Under the pieces are notes generated by a model, which was not told the DNA's origin, did no database searches, and worked only from the letters and a program-made list of their open reading frames with translations. The position numbers were made by a program, and so were the translations under genes. Below, piece after piece: positions 47,152 to 56,253 of a stretch of DNA of 64,000 bases. Numbering within the stretch: position 1 is the stretch's first letter; each line of letters begins with the position of its first letter. Source of the stretch: Actinomycetota bacterium (lineage in GTDB: Bacteria > Actinomycetota > Actinomycetes > Nanopelagicales > Nanopelagicaceae); assembly GCA_009698615.1 (NCBI GenBank), contig WLPU01000007.1:17972-81971 (forward strand), written 5' to 3'.

Positions 47152-48539
47152 ACCGTAACCTGTACGACCTCATCGGCCTAGCCGCAGCAGTCTGTTTCAT
47201 ACTTGCTCTGAAGGGTCTTTCACATCCAAAGACGGCGCGACGAGGCAATCTGATCGGCGCCTTTGGCGCAACCGTTGCAACAATTCTTGTTTTCTTTTTC
47301 ACTGGTGGCGTACATGCGCTCCCACTCCATCACTTGGGCCTGATTCTTGGTGCAATTGCAATTGGCTTGCTAGTTGGCGTTCCTGCTGCACGTAAAGTTC
47401 AGATGACGGCGATGCCACAACTTGTTGCCCTCTTTAACGGTGTTGGTGGTGGCGCCGCAGCTCTGGTTGCCATTGTTGAATATCTCAAGCTTGGTAGCGA
47501 TGCCACATCTGCAGAAGTTATTGCGACAGTATTTACGGTTATCGTCGGAAGCGTTTCCTTCTCTGGCTCATGTATTACCTTCGCAAAACTCCAGGAGCTC
47601 ATGACAACTCGTCCCGTTGTTTTCCCTGGCGGACGCTTTGTTATTGCAGCGAACGTTGCTGGTGTCTTTGCAGCCGCTGGTTGGGTTATTAACTCTGGTG
47701 GAAATACTTCCCTCGCAGTCCTAGGCGGACTTTCACTCTTGTTCGGAATTCTCTTTGTTCTTCCTGTTGGCGGAGCGGACGTTCCAATTGTCATCTCATT
47801 GCTCAACGCCTTTACCGGATTAACAGTTGCGGCAAGTGGTTATGTTCTGCAGACAACACTATTGATCGTTGCCGGAACCCTTGTTGGCGCAAGTGGAACT
47901 ATCTTGACGCGCTTAATGGCAGATGCGATGGGTCGTTCACTCTTTAGCACTCTTTTCGGTGCATTTACTGCAAAACCTCAAGCAGCATCTGACTCACAAG
48001 AGGTACGACCAGTGAAGTCAGGTTCGCCCGAGGATGTCGCGATCTTGCTCAACTACGCACGTCGCGTTGTGATCGTTCCTGGCTTTGGTCTTGCTGTTGC
48101 GCAAGCGCAGCACACAGTCCGAGAAATGGCAGATGTTTTGGCTGCAAAAGGTATCGATGTGGCATACGGAATTCACCCAGTTGCTGGTCGTATGCCAGGA
48201 CACATGAATGTACTTCTTGCTGAGGCGAATGTTCCCTACGAGCAACTAGCCGAAATGGAAGAAGTCAATCCAACATTCTCACAAACGGACGTTGCACTTG
48301 TCATTGGCGCAAACGATGTTGTTAATCCAGCGGCGAAGAACACCCCTGGATGCCCAATTTACGGAATGCCAATTCTAGAAGTTGCAGAAGCTGCGAACGT
48401 TATTTTCTTGAAGCGTTCCATGCGTCCTGGTTTCGCAGGTATCGAGAACGAGCTTCTTTACGATCCAAAGACCACGCTCTTGTTTGGCGATGCCAAAGAG
48501 ACTTTGACTAAGGTAGTCAGCGCTCTCAAAAACTTATAG
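47148..48539 (+). CDS. pntB: NAD(P) transhydrogenase, beta subunit
   Basis: 463 residues: N-terminal membrane part with about nine helices forming the proton path, then the NADP-binding domain III (about 290-463) with VIVPGFGLAVAQAQ, AYGIHPVAGRMPGHMNVLLAEA and LVIGANDVVNPAA. With PntA and PntAB it uses the proton gradient to make NADPH from NADH. The gene ends tail to tail with the GGDEF-like gene, overlapping by 14 bp. Confidence 0.96.
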   Translation: MNRNLYDLIGLAAAVCFILALKGLSHPKTARRGNLIGAFGATVATILVFFFTGGVHALPLHHLGLILGAIAIGLLVGVPAARKVQMTAMPQLVALFNGVGGGAAALVAIVEYLKLGSDATSAEVIATVFTVIVGSVSFSGSCITFAKLQELMTTRPVVFPGGRFVIAANVAGVFAAAGWVINSGGNTSLAVLGGLSLLFGILFVLPVGGADVPIVISLLNAFTGLTVAASGYVLQTTLLIVAGTLVGASGTILTRLMADAMGRSLFSTLFGAFTAKPQAASDSQEVRPVKSGSPEDVAILLNYARRVVIVPGFGLAVAQAQHTVREMADVLAAKGIDVAYGIHPVAGRMPGHMNVLLAEANVPYEQLAEMEEVNPTFSQTDVALVIGANDVVNPAAKNTPGCPIYGMPILEVAEAANVIFLKRSMRPGFAGIENELLYDPKTTLLFGDAKETLTKVVSALKNL

Positions 48540-48963
48540 CAGCCTCTTTTAGAGGGTTGCCATCAAGTCTGTTTAATAATTCAAGCGGACTTTCCCCCGC
48601 TTCGGAGACAACCATTGAACTCCAAAATTTTACATAAATTGATTCCTGTTTCCATCGCTGAATCACTCGATCAATAAAACTAACTGCCATCGATTGACTT
48701 CCACGTAGAAGGATTGCGAATTCATATTCACCAAGGCGAGCGCACAAATCTTCAACTCTTGAAGCTTCTGAAAGAACTTCTGCAAAGTCAAGAACTTTCT
48801 CTTCATATTGAGAGGTTGCCTGAAGTTCAAATTTCACGACAACAAAAGATTCGCCACTCCGTGCACAACGAGATAATTCTCGGTGTAGCTCATCATAGAA
48901 ACGAGGCGGCGCAGCAAGCTGTGTCAGAGAATCTTTTAAGCCATCATGCGAAAACATGGCCAT
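48526..48963 (-). CDS. degenerate GGDEF-domain protein
   Basis: A protein of about 145 residues with the overall pattern of a diguanylate cyclase domain: DSLTQLAAPPRFYDELHREL at the N-terminus, VVVKFEL, and RLGEYEFAILLRGS where active enzymes have RxGGDEFxxxx. The signature is therefore GEYEF, lacking the second Gly and the catalytic Asp, so GTP cyclisation is unlikely. No sensor domain is attached. It might bind a nucleotide or a partner. Start taken at the ATG at 48963, with GGAGGAG shortly upstream; a TTG at 48975 and an ATG at 48957 are other choices. Confidence 0.65.
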   Translation of the reverse strand: MAMFSHDGLKDSLTQLAAPPRFYDELHRELSRCARSGESFVVVKFELQATSQYEEKVLDFAEVLSEASRVEDLCARLGEYEFAILLRGSQSMAVSFIDRVIQRWKQESIYVKFWSSMVVSEAGESPLELLNRLDGNPLKEAAISF

Positions 48964-49004
48964 CATCTCCTCCAAAGCGCTCGAGAGTTGCTATCGTTCC
49001 AATC

Positions 49005-49376
49005 GTGAAAGAACATCTTCCCGACAAACAATCCCGTCGGTCTATCGTGGCAACCCTCTTATCGATCGAGGCTGCCGCCGTGCTAGCCCTAGGCACATAC
49101 CTCGTGGTGAAAGCGTTGACCTCTGATCTGCAATCGGTGACCGCACTCTTGGGAGTTGTGCTCTTTGCACTTGTGGGAGGGGTCGGATTACTTGCAGCAG
49201 CGCGCGGATTTCGCAATGCGAAAAACTACGGTAGGTCCCCTGCCATTCTTGCAAACCTCATCGCACTTGGTGTCGCATACTTTCAAATGCAAGCCCACCT
49301 CTGGGCAGTCGCGATTCCGCTCGCCCTTATTTCACTCCTGACTGCATTGCTGGCGCTTTCGATCATTCCGGAATAA
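49005..49376 (+). CDS. four-helix membrane protein, unknown function
   Basis: About 123 residues with four hydrophobic helices: after KEHLPDKQSRRS come VATLLSIEAAAVLALGTYLV, then a second around LLGVVLFALVGGVGLL, and two more to the end (SIIPE). It resembles short uncharacterised actinobacterial membrane proteins. The longer frame upstream is antisense to the GGDEF-like gene and is not supported. I chose the GTG at 49005, with TATCGT 7 bp upstream as a leaderless-type promoter; the start is uncertain. Confidence 0.65.
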   Translation: MKEHLPDKQSRRSIVATLLSIEAAAVLALGTYLVVKALTSDLQSVTALLGVVLFALVGGVGLLAAARGFRNAKNYGRSPAILANLIALGVAYFQMQAHLWAVAIPLALISLLTALLALSIIPE

Positions 49377-49456
49377 ATCCGCGGATTTGGCCGAAAATGT
49401 GGCGCAGATCGCCGTTGCTCTTCTATTTTCAGTAAAGGCTCCCAAGGCACTATCGG

Positions 49457-49481
49457 TAGGCTACGGGGGCTTGCTTATGAT
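49457..49481 (+). promoter_or_regulatory. candidate promoter elements before kgd
   Basis: TAGGCT (49457-49462) and a near-consensus TATGAT (49476-49481) both lie upstream of the GAAGGAG ribosome-binding site of kgd. No -35 box matches well at either. TAGGCT is the hexamer that recurs before leaderless genes elsewhere in the window, here with a 5' leader of about 40 nt. Confidence 0.3.
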
Positions 49482-49511
49482 CAACAGATTGAATTGAGAA
49501 GGAGCCCGCTC

Positions 49512-52500
49512 GTGGTTGGCGATCAATTTGCCGAACAATTTGGAGCAAATGAATGGCTCGTTGAAGAAATGTACGAGCGATATCTACAGGATCCATCTTC
49601 TGTAGACGCTGCATGGCATACATTTTTCGTAGATTTCACACCATCAACTCCTGGATCAACACCAACGCCTGTCACTGGTGCGCCACGAGGTGGAACTCCA
49701 CCAATTCCTAAGGCTGCACAATCAAAACCTGCCGTTACCCAGCCATTAGCACCACCAGCTCCAGTGACAACTCAGCCCGTTGCAACACCCGCACCTGTTA
49801 TCGCTCAACCATCCGCTCCATCACCGGTTGCAATCACACCCGTTGTTACGACACAAGAAGTTGTGAGGCCCTCAACTCGCCCCACTCAAACTCCAGCCGA
49901 TCCAATCGTGAAGCCCGCACCAGTATTGGCAACACCCGAGGCTGGATCGGTAGAACCACTTCGAGGAATTTCTGCTCGCGTTGTCGCAAGCATGGAAGCA
50001 TCGCTGACTGTTCCCACTGCAACAAGTGTGCGCGCAATCCCTGCAAAACTTATGATCGATAATCGAATTGTTATCAATAACCACCTGAAGCGAGCTCGTG
50101 GCGGCAAAGTCTCATTCACGCACCTCATCGCCTACGCGATGATCAAAGCAATGCGCGCCATGCCAGAAATGAATTCATATTTCACGCATCTAGATGACAA
50201 ACCAGCAATCGGACATCCTGCACACATCAACCTTGGAATTGCCATCGATCTTGCAAAAGCAGACGGAACTCGTCAACTGCTTGTTCCATCTATTAAGGGC
50301 TGCGAAAATTTGGATTTTGCGCAATTTTGGGCCTCCTATGAAGCCACTGTATTAAAGGCACGAAACGGGAGCCTGACTGTCGAAGATTTTGCGGGAACAA
50401 CGGTTTCTCTCACTAATCCAGGCACGATTGGAACGGTTCATTCAGTCCCCCGATTAGTCGCCGGGCAATCAATGATTCTTGGCGTTGGCGCGCTTGATTA
50501 CCCAGCAGAATTTCAAGGATCGAGTGAGGAAACTTTAGCCAGACTCGCAATAAGTAAGACTGTAACCCTCACAAGTACTTACGACCATCGCGTTATCCAA
50601 GGTGCGCAGTCAGGTGATTTCCTGCGCAGAATTCATGAACTTCTACTTGGTGCAGACAATTTCTATGATGACATTTTCTCTGCGCTTCGAATCCCTTACG
50701 AACCAATTCGCTGGGTCGTAGATATTGAATTTGCTCGCGATGAAGAGGTAAATAAGACTTCGCGCGTACAGCAACTGATTCATGCCTATCGCAGCTTTGG
50801 TCATTTGATGGCAGACATTGATCCTCTTGAATATAAGCAGAGATCACACCCAGATTTAGATGTTGTTACACATGGCCTCACGCTGTGGGATCTTGACCGT
50901 GAGTTTGCGACGGGTGGCTTTGGCGGAAAATCGATGATGAAATTGCGAAAGATTCTTGGAATTTTGCGAGATTCCTACTGCAGAGCAATCGGCGTGGAAT
51001 ATATGTACATCGAAGATCCAGCAGAGCGCACCTGGATTCAAGAGAAGGTAGAAGTTGGTGCCCCTGCTTTGCCTCGCGAAGAACAACTTCGAATACTTTA
51101 TAAGCTCAACAGTGCTGAAGCATTTGAATCCTTCCTGCAAACTAAATATGTTGGGCAAAAGCGCTTCTCGCTCGAGGGCGGCGAGACAATGATTCCTCTG
51201 CTAGATGCTGTGATTTCTGCGGCAGCCGAAAATGGTCTTGATGAAGTCTGCATCGGAATGCCACACCGCGGACGACTCAACGTGTTGGCAAATATTGCAG
51301 GTAAGTCCTATGGACAAATCTTTCAAGAGTTCGAAGGCAATTACGCACAAAATGCGGTCAACGGAACTGGTGATGTTAAATACCACCTTGGTACCGAAGG
51401 CATATTTACTTCAGAATCAGGTGCCACAACCAAGATTTATTTAGCAGCAAACCCATCACACCTAGAAGCCGTGAACCCAGTACTGGAAGGCGTTGTGCGC
51501 GCAAAGCAAGACCGTATAAATATTCGCAATGCTTTTGCGGTATTGCCCATTTTGGTTCACGGTGATGCCGCATTTGCCGGACAAGGCGTTGTAGTTGAAA
51601 CCCTCAATCTTTCTCAACTAGGGGGCTATCGAACTGGTGGAACAATCCACGTCATCGTCAACAATCAAGTGGGCTTCACAACATCACCTCATGCATCTCG
51701 TTCATCTACTTATGCAACTGATGTTGCTAAAGGAATCTCAGCCCCAATATTCCATGTCAATGGTGATAACCCAGAAGCATGCGTTCGAGTTGCGCGCCTT
51801 GCATTCGAATACCGACAGAAGTTCAACAAAGATGTAGTGATCGACATGATTTGCTATCGCCGTCGCGGTCACAATGAAGGTGACGAACCAAGCTTTACTC
51901 AACCGATGATGTACAAGTTGATCGATGCAAAGCGCTCGACTCGTATGCTTTACACCGAAGCACTCATTGGTCGCAAAGACATCACGGAAGAGGAAGCGCT
52001 AGGAGTCGCGCGCGACTATCAATCTAAATTAGAAGGCGTATTTGCCGCAGTCCATAATCTAGAGCCGGACTACGAGGCGCACCCTCCAGTGCCAGATTCT
52101 CCAGACCCTTCTAGCGTGCCCACAAGCATCGATGAAGCAACCGCCCGCAAAATTGCCAATACCCAAATCTCGGTACCTGAAGGCTTCCATGTTCACCCTA
52201 AGTTGACGCCTCAACTGCAAAAACGAGTAGAAGCTCTCAACGATGCAACCATCGATTGGTCGATGGGAGAAGCACTGGCATTTGGTTCGCTCCTTCTTGA
52301 TGGCAAGCCAATTCGTTTAGCTGGGCAAGATTCTCGACGTGGAACATTTAGTAATCGTCACGCAGTAATAGTTGATAAAGAAAATGGAAGCGAATGGACA
52401 CCACTTCGCGGATTGATTTCTGACGAAAACCAATTCTTTGTCATCGACTCACTTCTTTCAGAATATGCAGCTATGGGCTTTGAATATGGCTATTCGGTAG

Positions 52501-53264
52501 CCCGACCAGAGGCGCTCGTGCTCTGGGAAGCGCAGTTTGGTGATTTTGGCAATGGTGCACAAACAATCATCGATGAATTTATCTCATCGGCTCTCCAAAA
52601 ATGGGGAGAGCGTTCTGGACTTATTTTGCTCTTGCCTCATGGCTACGAAGGACAAGGCCCAGATCACTCCTCGGCTCGAATCGAGCGCTATCTCGCACTA
52701 TGCGCTGAGGAAAATATGTGTGTTGCTCAACCATCATCGCCCGCATCCTATTTCCACCTACTTCGTTGGCACGCCAAAAATCCTTCGCAGCGGCCGCTTA
52801 TTGTTTTCACTCCTAAATCCATGTTGCGCCTTCGCGCTGCTGCATCAGCCCTTTCTGATTTCACACAAGGACATTTCCAACCACTTATCAGCGATCACAC
52901 CGTAACAAATGCTTCACGTGTCATTTTTTGTTCTGGAAGAATTTACTATGACCTCATTGCAGAACGTGCACGCTTAGGTGAAGAGAGCACTGCGATCGTT
53001 CGCCTTGAACAGCTCTATCCATTACCTCGTCAGGCCCTTGCGCAAGAAGCTGCAAAGCATCCAAATGCACATTTGTTATGGGTTCAGGATGAACCAGCAA
53101 ACCAAGGACCGTGGCCGCACGTTGCACTCAATACCCTTGAAACTTTTGACGGCCGCACTCTTCGCCGTGTGTCACGTCGCGCCACAGCAAGTCCTGCTAC
53201 CGGCAATCACTACGTCCATGAAGAAGAAGCAAAAGCCTTGTTGATGGAGGCATTTAGTCGCTAA
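49512..53264 (+). CDS. kgd: multifunctional 2-oxoglutarate decarboxylase / dehydrogenase E1-E2 (KGD)
   Basis: A 1250-residue fusion enzyme of the TCA cycle, the actinobacterial KGD type. Parts in order: N-terminal FGANEWLVEEMYERYL helix, a Pro/Thr/Ala-rich linker (about 45-145), an E2-like succinyltransferase domain (about 147-400, with the DHRVIQGAQSGDF motif near 357) without a lipoyl domain, then E1 with MPHRGRLNVLANIAG near 582, and the thiamine-diphosphate site GDAAFAGQG to NNQVGF (about 683-720). It must borrow lipoyl groups from a separate E2, not seen here. Start GTG at 49512 with GAAGGAG 7-8 bp upstream. Confidence 0.96.
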   Translation: MVGDQFAEQFGANEWLVEEMYERYLQDPSSVDAAWHTFFVDFTPSTPGSTPTPVTGAPRGGTPPIPKAAQSKPAVTQPLAPPAPVTTQPVATPAPVIAQPSAPSPVAITPVVTTQEVVRPSTRPTQTPADPIVKPAPVLATPEAGSVEPLRGISARVVASMEASLTVPTATSVRAIPAKLMIDNRIVINNHLKRARGGKVSFTHLIAYAMIKAMRAMPEMNSYFTHLDDKPAIGHPAHINLGIAIDLAKADGTRQLLVPSIKGCENLDFAQFWASYEATVLKARNGSLTVEDFAGTTVSLTNPGTIGTVHSVPRLVAGQSMILGVGALDYPAEFQGSSEETLARLAISKTVTLTSTYDHRVIQGAQSGDFLRRIHELLLGADNFYDDIFSALRIPYEPIRWVVDIEFARDEEVNKTSRVQQLIHAYRSFGHLMADIDPLEYKQRSHPDLDVVTHGLTLWDLDREFATGGFGGKSMMKLRKILGILRDSYCRAIGVEYMYIEDPAERTWIQEKVEVGAPALPREEQLRILYKLNSAEAFESFLQTKYVGQKRFSLEGGETMIPLLDAVISAAAENGLDEVCIGMPHRGRLNVLANIAGKSYGQIFQEFEGNYAQNAVNGTGDVKYHLGTEGIFTSESGATTKIYLAANPSHLEAVNPVLEGVVRAKQDRINIRNAFAVLPILVHGDAAFAGQGVVVETLNLSQLGGYRTGGTIHVIVNNQVGFTTSPHASRSSTYATDVAKGISAPIFHVNGDNPEACVRVARLAFEYRQKFNKDVVIDMICYRRRGHNEGDEPSFTQPMMYKLIDAKRSTRMLYTEALIGRKDITEEEALGVARDYQSKLEGVFAAVHNLEPDYEAHPPVPDSPDPSSVPTSIDEATARKIANTQISVPEGFHVHPKLTPQLQKRVEALNDATIDWSMGEALAFGSLLLDGKPIRLAGQDSRRGTFSNRHAVIVDKENGSEWTPLRGLISDENQFFVIDSLLSEYAAMGFEYGYSVARPEALVLWEAQFGDFGNGAQTIIDEFISSALQKWGERSGLILLLPHGYEGQGPDHSSARIERYLALCAEENMCVAQPSSPASYFHLLRWHAKNPSQRPLIVFTPKSMLRLRAAASALSDFTQGHFQPLISDHTVTNASRVIFCSGRIYYDLIAERARLGEESTAIVRLEQLYPLPRQALAQEAAKHPNAHLLWVQDEPANQGPWPHVALNTLETFDGRTLRRVSRRATASPATGNHYVHEEEAKALLMEAFSR

Positions 53265-53581
53265 CGCGCTTTTTTATATCGGAATAAAACCTTTCCGATA
53301 ATTTCATTTCGTTCTAGTGCGCCCCATTGACGAGAATCTGTGCTCGCTGTTTTGTTATCGCCCTCTACCCAATACTTGGCGCCATCAATTCGGATCAACC
53401 GCTTTATTAAATAGATGCCCGGACGTTCTTGCCGCTCTATAACTACACAGTCATCGGGCTTGTGTGAGCCGCCACGGGCAACGATCAGCCAATCCCCGTC
53501 GCGGTAGGTGGGCTCCATGGATGCACCCTCGATCGCAACGGCCATGAATCTGCGAAATCTGCTCACGGGCGGTAGTCTCAC
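53261..53581 (-). CDS. sodX: nickel superoxide dismutase maturation protease (S26 family)
   Basis: A signal-peptidase-like Ser/Lys protease, about 106 residues, that trims the pro-peptide of NiSOD so that the His of HCDLPCG becomes the nickel ligand. The nucleophile is in EGASMEPTYRDGDWLIV and the general-base Lys in YLIKRLIRI, with WVEGDNKTASTDSR as the third box. No membrane helix is present, so it works in the cytoplasm. It is divergent from sodN, its substrate. The start is uncertain: GTG at 53581 or 53566; the full frame would run into sodN. The 3' end overlaps kgd by 4 bp. Confidence 0.88.
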   Translation of the reverse strand: MRLPPVSRFRRFMAVAIEGASMEPTYRDGDWLIVARGGSHKPDDCVVIERQERPGIYLIKRLIRIDGAKYWVEGDNKTASTDSRQWGALERNEIIGKVLFRYKKAR

Positions 53582-53645
53582 ATCTATTAACTTTTCATGC
53601 ACCTGGCACAATCTAAACAACCGATAGGACCTAGAGGAGAAAGAA

Positions 53646-54032
53646 ATGTTCAAGCCATCAATCACCGTTCATGCTCACTGTGATCTTCCATGCGGAATTT
53701 ATGATCCAGCACAAGCCAAGATCGAAGCACAGTCGGTCAAGGCATGCATGGAGAAATATGCAGCTAGCAGCGATCCAGATTTCAAAGCTCGCGCCGTTGC
53801 AATCAAGGAAGCGCGTTCAAACATGGTTAAGGAGCACCTATGGGTTCTCTGGACTGATTACTTCAAGCCAAATCACTTTGAGGCATACCCACAATTGAGC
53901 ACACTGTTCAATGAGACTACAAAATTAGCTGGAGCCGCAGGCACAAAGGGCACCAATGATGTTGCAGTTGCAGATAAGTTGCTAGCAAAAATCGATGAAA
54001 TCTCAGAAATTTTCTGGGCAACAAAGAAGTAA
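53646..54032 (+). CDS. sodN: nickel superoxide dismutase precursor
   Basis: 128 residues. The nickel-hook motif HCDLPCGIYDP begins at residue 11, after a 10-residue pro-peptide ending VHA; cutting there frees the His amine and leaves Cys2 and Cys6 as ligands. The rest is the four-helix bundle with the VKEHLWVLWTDYFKPNH segment. Ribosome-binding site AGGAGAAAG. Short cytoplasmic leader and the divergent SodX show the standard NiSOD system. Nickel supply genes are not in the window. Confidence 0.97.
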   Translation: MFKPSITVHAHCDLPCGIYDPAQAKIEAQSVKACMEKYAASSDPDFKARAVAIKEARSNMVKEHLWVLWTDYFKPNHFEAYPQLSTLFNETTKLAGAAGTKGTNDVAVADKLLAKIDEISEIFWATKK

Positions 54033-54053
54033 TTAAATCTCAACCTCGATGAC

Positions 54054-54464
54054 TTAAATCTGAGAGTTAAGACTATGAGCGGCAGTGCGGGCGAGGAAAG
54101 ACACTCGTTCCACTGTCGCTCTTGTCATTGTCGCGTGTGCAATGTGGCGTTCACCATCATAAACATCACAGACGAAATCTAAGTCGCGCCCTCGCACTTG
54201 CGAGCATGTCGCCGTTGCGCGAATTTCTGATCCGATTGCTACCGCTTCAAAAATCTCCAGCGCAACCACTTTGAGGGTGGTTGTTTCGCCTGGCTCCAAG
54301 AACTCACTAATTGCCGTAAGCGTTGCGCTCTCTAAAAGATTAAGAAAGTGGGATGAAGCCGCTACAGGGAGATCACCAATTCCAATGGCAACTGCGCTAT
54401 CTCCCGGGCGAATCGACATAACGGAAAAACCTACCGCTCCGAGAATGTCTCCTTCGCGCTCCAT
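54054..54464 (-). CDS. hotdog-fold thioesterase-like protein
   Basis: A 136-residue protein with the single hotdog domain pattern of small acyl-CoA thioesterases of the FlK type: SSHFLNLLESATLTAISEFL forms the central helix with Glu, then LEIFEAVAIGSEIRATATCSQVRGR and a strand of DFVCDVYDGERHIAHATMTRA. The substrate is unknown. It lies 3 bp after rsrA and so is probably third in the sigR-rsrA operon. Confidence 0.8.
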   Translation of the reverse strand: MEREGDILGAVGFSVMSIRPGDSAVAIGIGDLPVAASSHFLNLLESATLTAISEFLEPGETTTLKVVALEIFEAVAIGSEIRATATCSQVRGRDLDFVCDVYDGERHIAHATMTRATVERVSFLARTAAHSLNSQI

Positions 54465-54467
54465 GAT

Positions 54468-54854
54468 TTACTCGTTCGAAGGCAATCTAAATTCTTGCGT
54501 CGATTCAATTGTTATTTCGTGGTGTTCGATCTGGCCAAATTCATCTATCTGAATAGATACCTCGGTCATTGTAAACTCGGTAACAATCGATGTTGTTGGA
54601 CCGTGCACCATCGCGGCAATCGCATCATGCAGGTCCTGTGGAGCAGTCTCGCAACATGTCCGAGCGAGTAAGTCTTGCAACATTTGATGGACTCGGCGCT
54701 CATGTGTCATTTCGGTACGGCATGGTGTGCAACCGAGTAAATGTGATTCGATATTTTGGATCTGAGTTGTTTCTTCAATTTCTCCATCAATCAGCATGAC
54801 GAAAGTATTGAGAACTTCAGCACAGGCGCTTGAATGGAGATCGGAAGTACTCAT
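54468..54854 (-). CDS. rsrA: redox-sensitive zinc anti-sigma factor (RsrA-like)
   Basis: 128 residues. The ZAS ligands are Cys11, His38, Cys42 and Cys45 (HLLGCTPC), almost the same positions as C11, H37, C41 and C44 of Streptomyces coelicolor RsrA, where oxidation forms a disulfide, releases zinc and frees SigR. Two more cysteines (ARTCCET) lie downstream. The C-terminal half is beta-like and acidic. It overlaps sigR by 4 bp, so the pair is made in balance. Confidence 0.92.
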   Translation of the reverse strand: MSTSDLHSSACAEVLNTFVMLIDGEIEETTQIQNIESHLLGCTPCRTEMTHERRVHQMLQDLLARTCCETAPQDLHDAIAAMVHGPTTSIVTEFTMTEVSIQIDEFGQIEHHEITIESTQEFRLPSNE

Positions 54855-55450
54855 GAGTTGACCTCCCCGCCATAGCCTCGTTCTTTTGCATAATCAGCCA
54901 AAAGTATGCGCAGCGCTTTTCGTCCACGATGCAGGCGAGACATCACAGTCCCAGTTGGTACTCCTGCAATCTCGGCAATCTCTTTATACGAAAAACCCTC
55001 AACGTCTGCCAAATAGACCGCGATACGAAATTCTTCAGGGATTTCTTGCAATGCTCTTTTAACATCACTGTCTGGAAGATTCTCGAGGGCTTCTACCTCG
55101 GCAGATTTTCCTTGATCGCTGGTATGGGATGCAGATTTTGCTAACTGCCAATCTTCAACTTCGTTGTGAGCAAGTAAAGGTTGGCGTTGCCCTTTGCGAT
55201 AGGAATTAATAAATGTAGTTGTCAGAACTCTGTAAAGCCATGCTTTTAGATTTGTACCGGGCTCGAATTGATGAAAAGAAGCAAAAGCCTTGAGGTAAGT
55301 ATCTTGAACAAGATCCTTCGCGTCATCAGGATTCTTTGTGTAGCGAAGAGCCGCGGCATAAAGTTGATTAGTAAATGCAAGCGCATCACGCTCAAAGCGC
55401 GCAGTACGTTCTTGCGTGCTTTCCTTAACTAAATCAGTTGTCATCGCCAT
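54851..55450 (-). CDS. sigR: ECF RNA polymerase sigma factor (SigR/SigH-like)
   Basis: 199 residues with sigma region 2 ([24 protein letters not shown], about 33-100) and region 4 ([28 protein letters not shown], about 140-190). The redox anti-sigma gene directly follows, so it should direct the thiol-oxidation regulon. I searched the upstream region for the GGAAT-N18-GTT SigR promoter and saw none, so autoregulation is not evident. Two ATGs two codons apart are both possible starts. Confidence 0.94.
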   Translation of the reverse strand: MAMTTDLVKESTQERTARFERDALAFTNQLYAAALRYTKNPDDAKDLVQDTYLKAFASFHQFEPGTNLKAWLYRVLTTTFINSYRKGQRQPLLAHNEVEDWQLAKSASHTSDQGKSAEVEALENLPDSDVKRALQEIPEEFRIAVYLADVEGFSYKEIAEIAGVPTGTVMSRLHRGRKALRILLADYAKERGYGGEVNS

Positions 55451-55461
55451 TAAGGCTACCC

Positions 55462-56190
55462 CTAGAAGAGTGTTTCTGGCTCGCCGAGCTCGATGGGCTC
55501 GGTAATTGCAACGGAGTTATTTGCCACGGTGTTGACCAAATCAGCAATCGCATGAGCAGTTAAACCACCATCGGGGTCAGAAAATTCCATCATCCCCTTG
55601 AGTTCTTCAACTTCACGCATGCTCGGGTCCAGCCAGGCCTCCCACCGATCGGTCGGTAACAGAACTGGCATCCGACTATGAATGGGTACGAGCATTCCAA
55701 CCGCTTCACGAGTGATGATCGCCGCGCTATCAATTCGTTTCCCCGATGGAGAGATCCACGTACTCCAAATTCCTGCCATGGATAACGAGATTCCATCTTC
55801 GCGCGAAATATAAAAAGGTTGCTTCGGGCGGTATTGGCCAAGAGCTGTCGCCCATTCGTAATAGCCATCTGCCGGAATCAAGCACCGAGTTTTTCTAAAT
55901 GAATCACGAAAAGTTGGCTTCTCAAAGATTGACTCACTGCGCGCATTGATTGCGTGAGATTGCGAAGCACGTGCTGTTGCATCATCTTTATGCCAATGAC
56001 CGATGAGTCCCCACGACGCTGTTGCAAGATCACGCTGATTTCCCTCGGTTGATTGACGCACGATGTAGATCTCTTGAGTCGGCGCAATATTCCAATTAGC
56101 AGGCAAGGGTGAATCTGGGGTGGACCCTGTGATCCCGAATTCTTCAACGAGATCGGCATCCAACTTTGATTGCGCATATCTGCCACACAT
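55462..56190 (-). CDS. SRAP (YedK/HMCES-like) abasic-site protein
   Basis: 242 residues. Starting at the ATG at 56190 gives MCGRYAQ, with Cys2 exposed after Met removal; it forms the thiazolidine crosslink with abasic sites in ss[34 protein letters not shown] carries the conserved Asn/Glu block (written here as family text; key residues Arg, Cys and Glu-Trp near residues 90-120) and [10 protein letters not shown] holds the active His. A TAGGCT hexamer lies 7 bp before the ATG. Divergent from aroA. Confidence 0.92.
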   Translation of the reverse strand: MCGRYAQSKLDADLVEEFGITGSTPDSPLPANWNIAPTQEIYIVRQSTEGNQRDLATASWGLIGHWHKDDATARASQSHAINARSESIFEKPTFRDSFRKTRCLIPADGYYEWATALGQYRPKQPFYISREDGISLSMAGIWSTWISPSGKRIDSAAIITREAVGMLVPIHSRMPVLLPTDRWEAWLDPSMREVEELKGMMEFSDPDGGLTAHAIADLVNTVANNSVAITEPIELGEPETLF

Positions 56191-56197
56191 AGGCAAC

Positions 56198-56203
56198 AGC
56201 CTA
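56198..56203 (-). promoter_or_regulatory. -10 element TAGGCT of a leaderless promoter (SRAP gene)
   Basis: Minus-strand TAGGCT, 7 nt (GTTGCCT) before the ATG at 56190. The opposite strand carries the aroA promoter in the same 63-bp gap. Confidence 0.4.
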
Positions 56204-56241
56204 GAAGTATTTGGCCGCAGCATCAGCAACTTAGGCAACGG

Positions 56242-56247
56242 TAGGCT
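56242..56247 (+). promoter_or_regulatory. -10 element TAGGCT of a leaderless promoter (aroA)
   Basis: TAGGCT, then CAGCCC and the ATG at 56254. No ribosome-binding site and no convincing -35 box. The hexamer and the 6-nt spacing are the same as for glyA, murI and the cobalamin adenosyltransferase. Confidence 0.45.
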
Positions 56248-56253
56248 CAGCCC

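Noticed and set aside
48714..49004. N-terminal half of the plus-strand frame ending at 49376
   Set aside because: It is antisense to the GGDEF-like gene; only the part after 49005 has membrane helices and a plausible start.
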